Part shown: in pieces, positions 23,872 through 34,190 of the stretch
Position numbering within the stretch: the stretch's first letter is position 1
How the letters are laid out: every line of letters starts with the position of its first letter
DNA from: Aurantiacibacter sp. D1-12
GTDB lineage: Bacteria; Pseudomonadota; Alphaproteobacteria; Sphingomonadales; Sphingomonadaceae
Assembly (NCBI RefSeq): GCF_028858515.1
Contig: NZ_JAPJZJ010000002.1
Location: 1-64,000 of the forward strand
Direction of reading: 5' to 3'
DNA length: 64,000 bases
Made by a program: the position numbers and the translations under genes
Notes under the pieces: generated by a model
What the model was told of the DNA's origin: nothing
Seen by the model: only the letters and a program-made list of their open reading frames with translations
The model's database searches: none

Positions 23872-24780
23872 TTACAGCCAGCCATTGTCAGCGTACCACT
23901 TGGCGGTCTGCGCAAGCCCCTCCCGCGCCGTAACTTCAGGCTGCCAAAGCGCCTTCGGAACGGCCCTTTCAGGAGCACTCACCCAGTCGGGATGCGCCAT
24001 ATAACTGGCGCGGTCGGGCGTTAGCTTGGCTTTACTTCCGCGCAAAAGCCGGTCCGCTTTCGCTGCCGCGCGCAACAGGAAGGACGGCACATTGGGCGCC
24101 CAGACATTCTTGTCCATAGAACGGCCGATCGCGCGCGCAAAGTCTGTATGTGCCCAGCCGTTTTGTGTTCCATCATCGGGTTCGAAAATCCGGCCGAAGG
24201 TATCGCTTGCCGGATCTAGGACGGCAAGCAGCAAGCGGGCAAGGTCGGTGACATGGATGATCGATGCCCGTCCCGACGGCGGCATGGGCACAAAGCGCCA
24301 GCGCGCAGCCTTGAACACCTCGAAAATCTCGGTGTCGCGCGGGCCGTAGACGGCGGGCGGGCGGACAATCGTCCAGTCAAGCCCGCTGACCTGCACAACT
24401 TCCTCCGCCATTCGCTTGGAATAGCCATAGTTCGACAGGCCCGGTTCGCGTGCGGCGAGCGAGGACACGTGGGCAATCCGCGAGACGCCCGCATCGCGAG
24501 CAGCATCACAGACATTGCGGGTGCCTTCAACATTGCCCGCCATAAAGCCGGCCTTGTCCGGCGCGTTGACCACGCCTGCAATGTGCAAAACAGCATCAAC
24601 GCCCCGCACCAGTTCCGACAATGCTGCCTTATCTTGCAGATCGCCTGAGACCCACGTGATGCCGTCAGTTGGCGTTTGGGATCTGCGCGTCAGCGCACGA
24701 ACAGCGATGCCGCGTCTTACCGCTTCTTCCAGAACGCTTTGGCCAACAAAGCCCGTGCCTCCGGTAACGGCAATGATCAC
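23872..24780 (-). CDS. NAD-dependent epimerase/dehydratase family protein
   Basis: The product is 302 residues. The extended SDR fold shows in MIIAVTGGTGFVGQSVL at the start, the NAD site VSGDLQDKAALSEL, and the catalytic YGYSKRMAEE with Tyr and Lys. The C-terminal half varies in this family and gives no substrate. It may act on an NDP-sugar or a small carbonyl compound, or as a non-catalytic NAD sensor. The gene ends 3 bp into the start of proB (ATGA overlap: proB 24777, this gene 24780), so the two are coupled. Confidence 0.82.
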   Translation of the reverse strand: MIIAVTGGTGFVGQSVLEEAVRRGIAVRALTRRSQTPTDGITWVSGDLQDKAALSELVRGVDAVLHIAGVVNAPDKAGFMAGNVEGTRNVCDAARDAGVSRIAHVSSLAAREPGLSNYGYSKRMAEEVVQVSGLDWTIVRPPAVYGPRDTEIFEVFKAARWRFVPMPPSGRASIIHVTDLARLLLAVLDPASDTFGRIFEPDDGTQNGWAHTDFARAIGRSMDKNVWAPNVPSFLLRAAAKADRLLRGSKAKLTPDRASYMAHPDWVSAPERAVPKALWQPEVTAREGLAQTAKWYADNGWL

Positions 24781-25910
24781 ATCAGCACCAGATGGTCTCG
24801 ATGCATCACGGCAGAGCGCGGTGCATGGCCGAGAATAGCTTCCTGCTCGTTGCTCTGCTTGCCCATGATCGCCTCCACATCGGAGACGTCATACTCTACC
24901 AGTCCTTTGGCGACCAGATTCCCGGCGATGTCATAGACAGGGATGATATCGCCACGGTCGAAATCACCCTCGGCATTGATAATGCCCGCCGCGAGCACGC
25001 TTTTACCGTTCCGAAGGGCCTGCACGCAGCCATCGTCTACCTTGATCGATCCGGCAAAGCGCATGCGTCCGCCGATCCATCCCCTGCGACCTGTCTCGTC
25101 TCTTTGCGGAAGGAAGAGCGTACCAGCCTGCGCGGCCATCGCGCGGGCGATGGGGTTTTCCGGTTTGCCGTTGAGAATGGCGAGCGCGATGCCCGCCCGT
25201 TCCGCAATCTCTGCGGCAAGCAGCTTGGCTGTCATGCCGCCCGAGCCCAGTCCCGAACTCGAGCCGCCATCGGCCATGTCGTGGATTTCCTGCGTCACGC
25301 CATCCACTTCGTCCAACCGCTCTGCATCGGGCTCGTCAGGATGCTTGTCATACAGGCCATCGACATCGGTTAGCAGGATCACACCATCGGCTTCGCACGC
25401 CTGGGCCACACGTGCGGCCAGCCGATCATTGTCACCAAAGCGGATCTCGCCCGTGGCAATCGTGTCATTCTCGTTCACCACCGGCACCACGCCGCTTCGA
25501 AGCAGGCGCCTGAGCGTGGCCGAAATATTGAGGTAACGGCGGCGATTTTCGAAATCATCGAGCGTCAGGAGCATTTGCGCCGCGACCAACCCGCGTTCGG
25601 CGAGCAACTGCCGCCACACGCTGGCCAGTTCGATCTGTCCGACCGAAGCAGACGCCTGTGCCTCTGCCAGCGTTCGCCGTCCGCCCTGCTCGAAATCAAG
25701 CTGCTTGGCGCCGATGGCAATCGAGCCGGAGCTGACCACGACCACATCCATGCCCATTTCGCGCGCGGTCCAGATCTCGTTGACGATCGTGCGCAGCCAC
25801 TCGACCTCTACGCGCCCGCTGTTGTCGACCAGCAGCGCGCTGCCGATCTTGATCACCATCCGCTTGCAAACGTCCGGATCACGGAAATCGAGGAGGCTTT
25901 GAATAGGCAT
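24777..25910 (-). CDS. proB: Glutamate 5-kinase
   Basis: The product is 377 residues. The amino-acid kinase domain has VIKIGSALLVDN early, VVSSGSIAIGAKQL, and ILLTDVDGLYDKHPDE. A C-terminal PUA domain follows (GSIKVDDGCVQALRNGKSVLAAG in shorter parts, then GDIIPVYD). It phosphorylates glutamate, the first step of proline synthesis, and is usually inhibited by proline. The proC gene is further upstream on the same strand at 29124; proA is not in the window. The preceding obgE gene ends 47 bp upstream. In many genomes obgE and proB are neighbours. Confidence 0.95.
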   Translation of the reverse strand: MPIQSLLDFRDPDVCKRMVIKIGSALLVDNSGRVEVEWLRTIVNEIWTAREMGMDVVVVSSGSIAIGAKQLDFEQGGRRTLAEAQASASVGQIELASVWRQLLAERGLVAAQMLLTLDDFENRRRYLNISATLRRLLRSGVVPVVNENDTIATGEIRFGDNDRLAARVAQACEADGVILLTDVDGLYDKHPDEPDAERLDEVDGVTQEIHDMADGGSSSGLGSGGMTAKLLAAEIAERAGIALAILNGKPENPIARAMAAQAGTLFLPQRDETGRRGWIGGRMRFAGSIKVDDGCVQALRNGKSVLAAGIINAEGDFDRGDIIPVYDIAGNLVAKGLVEYDVSDVEAIMGKQSNEQEAILGHAPRSAVMHRDHLVLM

Positions 25911-25957
25911 GGGTTGGAAAGGCTGTTTTCCTGGTCAATCGATGGCGACACCTGCCA

Positions 25958-27043
<1,086 letters not shown>

Positions 27044-27082
27044 TTAGAGCAGAATGCGGCCATATGCACCTGTTCGATTGCG

Positions 27083-28039
27083 CTATTGTGCGGCGCCGTC
27101 CTCTTCCGGCGGCAGCACGATCTCCTCGTCGGGCAGAGGCTGGACCACGGGCGTGCCGGTATCGCTCTCATCGACGGGAATTACAGGGATTGCAGCACCG
27201 GTTTCCGTGTCGGGTACAACCACGGTTTCGACCGGCGTCGTATTGAAGTTCTGTACGCCGGCAGCAGCCTGTTGTGCGGGCGTTCCGTACAACGCGACCC
27301 AGCCAGGCTGCGACGGGCCGTATTCCGCACCGTAGCGGGCATCCCAAGCGGCCGAGTCAACCTCGTAGGTTTCATAGGCGGTATAGAACCGTTCAAACGC
27401 CACTTCATACAGGGCAAGACCATTCACCGCGAAGGTCGCAAAATCGGCAGGCGGCGCAGTGTTGTATTCATTGGCGAGGGTCAGCGCGACATTGCAGAAC
27501 TCACGACGCGCGGCAGGCAGCGCGAAATAGTTGTACAACTCTGTCGAATGCGATTCCCGCAGGCGAATTGCTGCACGACGGTTGCCCCCCGCATCGGAGC
27601 GGAAGCGTGATTCCAGCCGGCTATTCACACCGTTCAGAACGCTCGCCTGCGAACGCAACATGGTCGCATAGGTATCGAGCACCGGCTGATACTGCGCCTG
27701 CGTGCAATTGAGTGCTGCCACGTTCCAGCCCGAACGGAAGTGCCACACGGCTTCATCCTGGCCGAGTGCGCTGTTGATCGTCATCCGGTTGCCAAACGCA
27801 TCCTTGCGCGGAATTTCCATGCGATAGGAAGCAAGCTGGGGCGGGACGGGGCGATAAGGGATGGTTTCCACCACCGGCGGCGGAGGCGGTGGAGGAGGCG
27901 GCGGTGGCGGCGGTGGCGGTGTTGCACAGGCCGCCAGCAAAGCAGCACTTGCACAAACCACGACGGTCTTGGCAGCCAGACGCCCATTACCCGGAGTCTG
28001 GCGTTCAATCGATCGGATGGTGACCGGAGGCGTTTCCAT
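27083..28039 (-). CDS. Poly-proline lipoprotein, unknown function
   Basis: The ATG at 28039 gives 318 residues. A lipobox AALLAAC near residues 33-39 precedes a run of 15 prolines (CAT then P15). The mature body (MEIPRKDAFGNRMTINSAL, VWHFRSGWNVAALNC) ends in a long acidic low-complexity tail (VVPDTETG, PDEEIVLPPEEDG). It has no family I recognise; it is probably anchored to the outer membrane through its lipid. A GTG at 28078 is an alternative start. The CCN-rich run is a 45-bp near-simple repeat and would need EF-P for translation. A terminator from the Bax inhibitor gene lies upstream. Confidence 0.72.
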   Translation of the reverse strand: METPPVTIRSIERQTPGNGRLAAKTVVVCASAALLAACATPPPPPPPPPPPPPPPVVETIPYRPVPPQLASYRMEIPRKDAFGNRMTINSALGQDEAVWHFRSGWNVAALNCTQAQYQPVLDTYATMLRSQASVLNGVNSRLESRFRSDAGGNRRAAIRLRESHSTELYNYFALPAARREFCNVALTLANEYNTAPPADFATFAVNGLALYEVAFERFYTAYETYEVDSAAWDARYGAEYGPSQPGWVALYGTPAQQAAAGVQNFNTTPVETVVVPDTETGAAIPVIPVDESDTGTPVVQPLPDEEIVLPPEEDGAAQ

Positions 28040-28120
28040 AATTCGCGATAATCCCTTGTGTGGGGCCAATGTTCCCACTCGTCCCTTAAGCTGGTCTGAC
28101 TATCGCGTGCGGCGGGCAAA

Positions 28121-28155
28121 GAAAATGCCCGGAGTGCAAATATGCACCCCGGGCA
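28121..28155 (-). terminator. Rho-independent terminator after the Bax inhibitor-1 gene
   Basis: TGCCCGGAGTGCA (28126-28138) pairs with TGCACCCCGGGCA (28143-28155) around a 4-base loop, one mismatch. On the minus strand it is followed by TTTTC (28125-28121). It ends transcription from the Bax inhibitor-1 gene at 28201 before the lipoprotein gene, and is the strongest terminator-like element of the minus strand here. Confidence 0.8.
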
Positions 28156-28200
28156 CGATCAAGTGAATCTTTGACGCGACCAGTGGAGCCGCATCAGGTC

Positions 28201-28980
28201 CTACTCGCGAGCAGCGCCCATGAAGCGCAGCAGGAACAGGAACATGTTGATGAAATCGAGATAGAGGGTGAGCGCACCCATGATGACCAATTTGCCCATC
28301 GGATAGGCTTCTGCCACCGCTGGGTTGGTCATCTTCATCTGCGAAATCGCCAAGTATTCATGCTTGAGGCGCTGCGTGTCATATGCGGTCAGACCAGCAA
28401 AGACCAGCACGCCGAGCGCCGAAATTGCGAGATCCAATCCCGAGATCGGTGCGCCTGTAAAGAACGCCCAGCCGATGTTGAGGAGTGAAGCAAGAATCAG
28501 GCCGATCACACCCATAATCAAGAAGCTGCCCCAGCCAGAAATGTCCTTCTGAGTGGTATAGCCCCACAGGCTCAGTCCGGCGAAAGCGCCAGCAGCCGCG
28601 AAGAAAGTCATCGCAATCGAAGGACCGGTGTAGACGATGAAAATGTACGAAATCGCCATCCCCATCAACACCGCGTAAGCCCAGAACATTGCCTGCAAAG
28701 TACCTGTCGAGAAACGGTCCCGGCCAAAGCTCATGGCGAAGACAATTCCCAGCGACCCGAGAGAGCCGATCATGAGAACTGCGCCCGAAACCATTCCGGC
28801 GCGCGCCAGAAGCATAGCGACAAGACCCGTCAACAACACGCCCGAAGCCATGTAGTTGTAAATCGAGAGCATGTGTTTGCGCAGGCCAGCGTCAAAGCTG
28901 GTGCGGCTCTGCACATCACCCGCTTGGCCCGGAGCGGTGCCGAAACCCTGCCGGGTCTGGTTGTCGTTCCATTCTGCCAT
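28201..28980 (-). CDS. Bax inhibitor-1 (BI-1)/YccA family membrane protein
   Basis: The ATG at 28980 is preceded by AAAAGGAGTTTTGG, a strong ribosome site, giving 259 residues; a longer frame exists upstream but has no such site. Seven hydrophobic helices are present, for example GVLLTGLVAMLLARAG, ISYIFIVYTGPS and LYLDFINMFLFLL. The C-terminal RLKHEYLAISQMKM and the LYLDFINMFLFLLRF match the BI-1 family, which comprises pH-sensitive calcium leak channels or protease regulators such as YccA. Its role in this organism is unknown. It is followed by a terminator and sits between proC and the lipoprotein. Confidence 0.9.
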   Translation of the reverse strand: MAEWNDNQTRQGFGTAPGQAGDVQSRTSFDAGLRKHMLSIYNYMASGVLLTGLVAMLLARAGMVSGAVLMIGSLGSLGIVFAMSFGRDRFSTGTLQAMFWAYAVLMGMAISYIFIVYTGPSIAMTFFAAAGAFAGLSLWGYTTQKDISGWGSFLIMGVIGLILASLLNIGWAFFTGAPISGLDLAISALGVLVFAGLTAYDTQRLKHEYLAISQMKMTNPAVAEAYPMGKLVIMGALTLYLDFINMFLFLLRFMGAARE

Positions 28981-29123
28981 GTATCCAAAACTCCTTTTAC
29001 CCGGCCACCCCATAGTGGGCCGGATCAGGAGTAATATCGGCACAAATGCGCCAATTTTCAAGGGAAACCGCGGGAAATGCGGTAAGCCGCGCATTAACCA
29101 GCAAAACCCGTGCAAGAGCTTGA

Positions 29124-29939
29124 TTAGTCTTGTGCTTCTTTCGCCATTTCGACGCTGCGGTCGCGCGCGGCGCGCAGGGTTTTGGTCATCAGCTGGGTCA
29201 ATGCTTCGCCATCATCAAGCACGTCCATGCCTTTGCGCGTCACGCCGCCGGGGCTGGCAACCATGTCCGCAAGCTTGCCCGGAGCATGGTCGGATTGTTG
29301 TGCGAGCGCAGCCGCACCCTCCGTCATGGCAACCGCCAGTTCACGGGCCTGATCATCGGGCAGCCCCAGTCGCACGGCTGCAACGCTTAGTGCATCAATG
29401 AAACGGTAGACGAATGCAGGGCCACTACCGGCAAGCGCGGTGACCAGATCGAAGCGATCCTCTCCCACCCAGCTCGGCGTTCCCAGCGGTTCATGGAAAG
29501 CAAAGATCGCATCGCGCCCTTCGTCTTCCAGCCCTTCTTCGGCCAGTGCAACGGGCGACTTGCCGAGCGCGCAGGCGAGATTGGGCATGACCCTCACGAC
29601 CGCCTGTGCGTCAGGGAAATGCTTGCGGAGCACATCCAGCTGCACACCGGCGAGCACAGAGAGCACGATTGTACCCGGTCCGGTTACGCCTTGCAGCGTG
29701 GGAGCGATATCGCCGAGCATATAGGGTTTGAAACCGAGGAGCACGGCATCGAACTGGCGATCCTCCGGCACTTCGCGCAGCAGTTCGACATCGCCTGGCA
29801 CACTTTCACGCGTCGGCGTCACCACGGTGAAACTGTCTTTGGGCAATCCCGCAACCAACCAGCCTTCCAGCATGGCTCCGGTCATATTGCCGCAGCCGAC
29901 CAGAAGGATCTTTGCCGCAAGGCCTGTTGATGTGCTCAT
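29124..29939 (-). CDS. proC: Pyrroline-5-carboxylate reductase
   Basis: The product is 271 residues. The NAD(P)-binding start is ILLVGCGNMTGAMLEGWL, and the family signature near the C-terminus reads VASPGGVTRKGMDVLDDG. TALAGSGPAFVYRFIDAL forms the dimer and active site region. It makes proline from pyrroline-5-carboxylate, the final step of the pathway that proB begins. It lies 60 bp downstream of the YbjN-like gene on the minus strand, so they may share a transcript. Standard length. Confidence 0.94.
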   Translation of the reverse strand: MSTSTGLAAKILLVGCGNMTGAMLEGWLVAGLPKDSFTVVTPTRESVPGDVELLREVPEDRQFDAVLLGFKPYMLGDIAPTLQGVTGPGTIVLSVLAGVQLDVLRKHFPDAQAVVRVMPNLACALGKSPVALAEEGLEDEGRDAIFAFHEPLGTPSWVGEDRFDLVTALAGSGPAFVYRFIDALSVAAVRLGLPDDQARELAVAMTEGAAALAQQSDHAPGKLADMVASPGGVTRKGMDVLDDGEALTQLMTKTLRAARDRSVEMAKEAQD

Positions 29940-29999
29940 GATTGTCTCCGCTGTTGCAGCGGATGTAGGGGACTGGCGCGAAGTCTCAAGCCTTGAAGC

Positions 30000-30506
30000 T
30001 CAAGCTTCTCCGGCGGCGTCGACCAGCGCAGCATCCAATGCCTCGCGCGGGCCCTTGTCACCCCACAGCACGAACTGGAATGCGGGATAGAAGCGATCAC
30101 ATTCTGCCACTGCAGATTCGATCGCCATCTGCGCCATGTCGAGGCTGAGCATGCCATCGTCACCCAGCATCAACCCGTGCCGGTAAAGCAGCATTCCGCC
30201 CTGCGTCCAGATATCGAAATGGCCGAGCCACAACTGCTCGTTGATCATCGCCAGCAACTCATAGGCGACCGCGCGCTTGCCGTCGTTCACGCGAATTTCC
30301 GGCAGACACAGAAGCTGCAGCACACAGTCGTCACGCCGCCAGATCGCTCGCAGTTGATATGTCGTCCAACTACCTGGAATCTCTACCGTAACTTCATCTT
30401 CGCTGACTTGCTCGAAAGCCCAGCCATGCGCTTCAAACAGCGCTGTGAGCATTTCGACGGGAGCCGCATCGTCGGCCTGCTCCATCGTTGCGCGATCGGT
30501 ATTCAT
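30000..30506 (-). CDS. YbjN domain protein
   Basis: The product is 168 residues. The fold order (LTALFEAHGWAFEQVSEDE, then VLQLLCLPEI, then AYELLAMINEQLWLGHFD) matches the YbjN domain (PF10722), a tetratricopeptide-chaperone-like fold also seen in sensory regulators. The final helix (AMGLSLEM-like SLDMAQMAIESAVAECDRFYP in shorter form) fits. The function is uncertain; E. coli YbjN affects motility and stress. It precedes proC on the strand with 60 bp between. Confidence 0.82.
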   Translation of the reverse strand: MNTDRATMEQADDAAPVEMLTALFEAHGWAFEQVSEDEVTVEIPGSWTTYQLRAIWRRDDCVLQLLCLPEIRVNDGKRAVAYELLAMINEQLWLGHFDIWTQGGMLLYRHGLMLGDDGMLSLDMAQMAIESAVAECDRFYPAFQFVLWGDKGPREALDAALVDAAGEA

Positions 30507-30663
30507 TGGGCGGTTTTTCTTGCGATGACCATGCCAAGCTTAATGCGTCGTAAGGTATATTTTGCGCAATCGAATCGACCAAAACGGTCGGGCAAAACTC
30601 GTCTCGCTTGTTTACAAGATGTGCACAAATCATCGCTGCCCTAGGGGAGCGCGATATGCGCGA

Positions 30664-32280
30664 TCAATCGAGCGGACGGACCTCTTCACCCTCTGAACTG
30701 GTGAATCGGAAGGCATCGATGCCCGCTTCGGCCAGTTCGGAGACGAAATTCTGTGCGGCGCGGGCCGAATCGAATGGCCCGGTCACCAGTCGGTTGGTTG
30801 CGTTCCACGGTGCGGTGAAAGCGTCGCGGTCCTCCAGCAGGCCGTCCGAATTGCGCTGCAGGCGGCGCCAGTCGAAGCGAAAGGCGGAAATATCCTGACC
30901 GGTGGCAACCTGCACCCAATGGCGGCTGGGGTGTGCTGGCGGCGGCGGCTCGACGGGTTCAGGCTCTTCGCGCGCCGGTTCGATAGTCGTGATGTCCACC
31001 GCGCCAGCACTCGGAGCGACGGTGTTGCCAGCGGGCAGCACGAAATCGGCGAAGGCTTCTTCCAGACCGAGTTGCTCGGCAGTCCGTTCTTCGGTTGCAG
31101 CAATGACCTCCTCCACTGAGGGATCGGCGGGTGTTTGCACGACCGGCTCGCTGATGGAGAATGATGGACGTGCCTGCTCTTCCGGCGGAAAATCGGCCTC
31201 TTCGTCGAGCACCGCGACGACGACCGCCTCCGGCTCGCTCGCGGCAGGCGAAGGCGATTGCCCGACTTCGCTCACCGCCACATCCGGCAAACCTGTCGGC
31301 TCGTCGAGGTTTGCCTGCTCAACCGCCGGAGTATCTGCGGCTGCAAGTGCCGGCAGCTCGCCATTCTCGTCCAGTGTGGCAGCAGAACGCGGTCCAAGCG
31401 GCTCCCCGCTCGGCGTCAGGCGATCGTTGTTCGCCTGCGCCGGAGTTGCTGTTGGAGGCGTGGACGCCCGTGAATTGGCCAAAGCAGCGACTTGCGGCGT
31501 ATCGCGCCCGATCTGCGAGGCCTGCGGAAAGCGCCCGAGATTGGCAGCTGCCGCCTGCTGCGCGCTGGTCAACCGCGGCATGTAACGCAAATAGGGCTCC
31601 AGCCTCCCTGACAGGCGCGCCGGGAGCATCGTTTCGGTGATCGCAATCGCCTCTTCATCGCGGCCCAGAATGGCAAGCGCAAAAGCGCGGGTGCGGTAGG
31701 CGGCTCGATCCTGCCGTTGCAGCAATGGTAACAGGGTCGCTTCCGATGCGGCAGCATCACCGGCAATAGCATAGCTAAGCGCTAGACGGCGGATGACTTC
31801 GTTGCTTTCGCGCTGGCTCAGCGCCTGGCGATAGTAACGCTGGGCACGGGCATGGTTGCCAACCAGGTCATAGGCGAGCCCCCGTTCAGCCGCGACGCGG
31901 TTCATCCGCTCGCCTGCGTTCTCTGCATTGGTGAATAGTTGAACGGCAGTGGCCCCCTCGCCGCGCCTCACCGCGACTTGCGCGAGGCCAAGCAGCATTC
32001 CGCCGTCATTGGGATCCACACGCTGCGCCCGATTGAAGAAGCCGAGTGCACCGTCATAATCGCCCAACTCCAGGGAGGCATTCCCTGCATCGACGAGTGC
32101 ACGCAGGTTGGTGGGATTGCGCGAGAGGCGCTGGAGCGCGTTGGAAAGGTCTCCCTGCGCTTCGCTAGGCAAGGCCTGCACGACTTCCTGGGCTTGCACG
32201 GCACCTGCGCCAACGCTGGTGATAGCAAGGCTGGCAGCGCCAGTCAGAAGGACACAAAAATAGGAACGCGACCGTTTCAT
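30664..32280 (-). CDS. TPR and SPOR domain exported protein
   Basis: The ATG at 32280 gives 538 residues, starting with the signal MKRSRSYFCVLLTGAASLA and cleavage after AVQAQE. TPR-type helices run from about residue 30 to 250 (LGDYDGALGFFNRAQRVDP is typical). The middle is acidic and disordered (residues 280-440). The C-terminus holds a SPOR domain near residues 452-535 (HWVQVATGQDISAFR, NRLVTGPFDSARAAQNF), which binds denuded glycan strands at division septa. It lies 68 bp downstream of ftsZ on the same strand, fitting a septal role. Domain order is clear; the partner is unknown. Confidence 0.82.
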   Translation of the reverse strand: MKRSRSYFCVLLTGAASLAITSVGAGAVQAQEVVQALPSEAQGDLSNALQRLSRNPTNLRALVDAGNASLELGDYDGALGFFNRAQRVDPNDGGMLLGLAQVAVRRGEGATAVQLFTNAENAGERMNRVAAERGLAYDLVGNHARAQRYYRQALSQRESNEVIRRLALSYAIAGDAAASEATLLPLLQRQDRAAYRTRAFALAILGRDEEAIAITETMLPARLSGRLEPYLRYMPRLTSAQQAAAANLGRFPQASQIGRDTPQVAALANSRASTPPTATPAQANNDRLTPSGEPLGPRSAATLDENGELPALAAADTPAVEQANLDEPTGLPDVAVSEVGQSPSPAASEPEAVVVAVLDEEADFPPEEQARPSFSISEPVVQTPADPSVEEVIAATEERTAEQLGLEEAFADFVLPAGNTVAPSAGAVDITTIEPAREEPEPVEPPPPAHPSRHWVQVATGQDISAFRFDWRRLQRNSDGLLEDRDAFTAPWNATNRLVTGPFDSARAAQNFVSELAEAGIDAFRFTSSEGEEVRPLD

Positions 32281-32348
32281 TGGCCGCGCCCTATACATGT
32301 TTGACTGAACCCGGAAAGAACGAAAATCGACGATCTGCCCGGTATTGG

Positions 32349-34082
32349 CTATTGGTTGTTCTGGCGACCGAGGAAACGCGGGATGCGCATGGCGCCGCCG
32401 CCATCTTCATCATCCTCATCTTCATCGTCCTCTTCATCGGAGGACGAGCCCTGACGGGACAGGTTGGCCATCCGCTCGAACAGCGTGCTGCCACCTCCGC
32501 CAGACGATCCGCCACCTGATTCCGGTGCAGCCTCGCCGCCACCGCTTTCTCCGCCCTCTGCACCTTCACCGCCCGAAGCTTCACGAGCTGCACCCAACAT
32601 GCGGGCACGGCGACCGCCGCCCGTTGCGTTCGGATCGACATCTTCATCAGCTTCGGCAAGGCGCGATGCATCGAGAAGCAGTTCGTCTCCGCCTTCACCT
32701 TCTTCGCTGCCGGTCGAAGCATCTTCTTCAGCGACAGGCTCGGCTTCGGGTTCCACCTCTTCTTCACCCATGCCCGTAGGTATTGCAGGTTCGGCTGGTG
32801 TTTCCGCGTCTGCGGTCAAATCGAGCGCATCATCGCCCCCGTCCGCATCGCCACCCATGCCATAGCCATCGGAAGCATCGGCCCCGTAAGCAGTATCGTC
32901 TGCAGGTTCAGGCAGAGGTTCTTGTGCGGGCTCTTCAGCAACAGGCTCAGGAATGGCAGGAGCCTCTTCCTCGGGCTCGTCCATCACACCGAGATCCAGA
33001 GTGTCGTCCTCTTCATCCTCGATACCGTCGTCAGTGGGAATCGGAATGGCCGGGCGGCTCGGCCCGCGCGACGCGGACAGATCAACCGGGCGAGACACTT
33101 CGCCCATGCCCTCTGCACCCTGCTCGATGCCGGTCGCCACCACACTGACACGGATCTTGCCGTCCAGCTCCGGATTAAAGGCACTGCCCCAAATGATGTT
33201 TGCTTCGGGATCGACCAGCTCGCGAATGTGGTTTGCGGCTTCGTCTACCTCAAGCAGCTTCATGTCTTCGCCGCCGATGATCGAAATGATCACGCCCTTG
33301 GCCCCCTGCATGGAGACACCATCGAGCAACGGGTTGGCAATAGCGCGTTCGGCAGCTTCGAGTGCGCGGTTGTCACCCTCGCCCTCGCCCGTGCCCATCA
33401 TGGCCTTACCCATTTCGCCCATCACGGAGCGAACGTCGGCAAAGTCGAGGTTAATGAGGCCCGGCATCACCATCAGGTCGGTGATCGAGCGTACGCCCTG
33501 CTGCAGCACTTCGTCGGCCAGCAGGAAGGCTTCCTTGAAGGTCGTTTCCGCCTTCGCGACAAGGAACAGGTTCTGGTTGGGAATGACGATCAGCGTATCG
33601 ACATTCTTCTGCAGCTCTTCAATCCCGCTTTCGGCGCTGCGCATGCGGCGCGTGCCTTCGAACAGGAACGGCTTGGTGACGACGCCAACGGTCAGAATGC
33701 CCCGGTCGCGCGCGACCTTGGCAATAACCGGAGCAGCGCCAGTACCCGTACCGCCGCCCATACCGGCCGCGATGAAGACCATGTTTACGCCTTCCAGCGC
33801 GCGCTCGATCTCCTCAACGGTTTCTTCGGCAGCAGCCCGACCGACTTCAGGGCGTGAACCTGCACCCAGGCCTTGCGTGATATCCGGCCCCAGCTGGATG
33901 CGATGCTCGGCAGCCGAGGTGTTCAGCGCCTGCGCATCGGTGTTGGCCACGATAAAATCGACGCCTTCAATCTCGCTTTCGATCATGTTGGCGATGGCGT
34001 TGCCGCCCGCGCCGCCCACGCCGATCACAGTGATCCGCGGACGCAGTTCCTCGACAGAGGGCGGGCCGATATTGATACTCAT
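32349..34082 (-). CDS. ftsZ: Cell division protein FtsZ
   Basis: The product is 577 residues, much longer than E. coli FtsZ (383). The tubulin domain covers residues 1 to about 320, with [16 protein letters not shown], the tubulin signature [13 protein letters not shown], the FVAN-like [13 protein letters not shown], and the T7-loop region [13 protein letters not shown] long acidic linker runs from about 325 to 565, rich in Glu, Asp and Ala. The C-terminal peptide RIPRFLGRQ, which binds FtsA/ZipA-like tethers, is intact. FtsZ polymerises to form the division ring. It is the last division gene of the cluster, 108 bp after ftsA, possibly with its own promoter there. Confidence 0.97.
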   Translation of the reverse strand: MSINIGPPSVEELRPRITVIGVGGAGGNAIANMIESEIEGVDFIVANTDAQALNTSAAEHRIQLGPDITQGLGAGSRPEVGRAAAEETVEEIERALEGVNMVFIAAGMGGGTGTGAAPVIAKVARDRGILTVGVVTKPFLFEGTRRMRSAESGIEELQKNVDTLIVIPNQNLFLVAKAETTFKEAFLLADEVLQQGVRSITDLMVMPGLINLDFADVRSVMGEMGKAMMGTGEGEGDNRALEAAERAIANPLLDGVSMQGAKGVIISIIGGEDMKLLEVDEAANHIRELVDPEANIIWGSAFNPELDGKIRVSVVATGIEQGAEGMGEVSRPVDLSASRGPSRPAIPIPTDDGIEDEEDDTLDLGVMDEPEEEAPAIPEPVAEEPAQEPLPEPADDTAYGADASDGYGMGGDADGGDDALDLTADAETPAEPAIPTGMGEEEVEPEAEPVAEEDASTGSEEGEGGDELLLDASRLAEADEDVDPNATGGGRRARMLGAAREASGGEGAEGGESGGGEAAPESGGGSSGGGGSTLFERMANLSRQGSSSDEEDDEDEDDEDGGGAMRIPRFLGRQNNQ

Positions 34083-34190
34083 CTTAAAATTCCCCCGGGG
34101 AGAGATAGTTATTCGTCACAATATAGTGTGCCACAAAGCGATTCGCAGGGTGAGAAGCATGTAAATTGTTTCCACAGCTACGCATTTCGC

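Noticed and set aside
27880-27930. GGC/GGT-rich simple repeat as a regulatory or structural DNA element
   Set aside because: On the minus strand it encodes the 15-proline run of the lipoprotein and needs no separate explanation.
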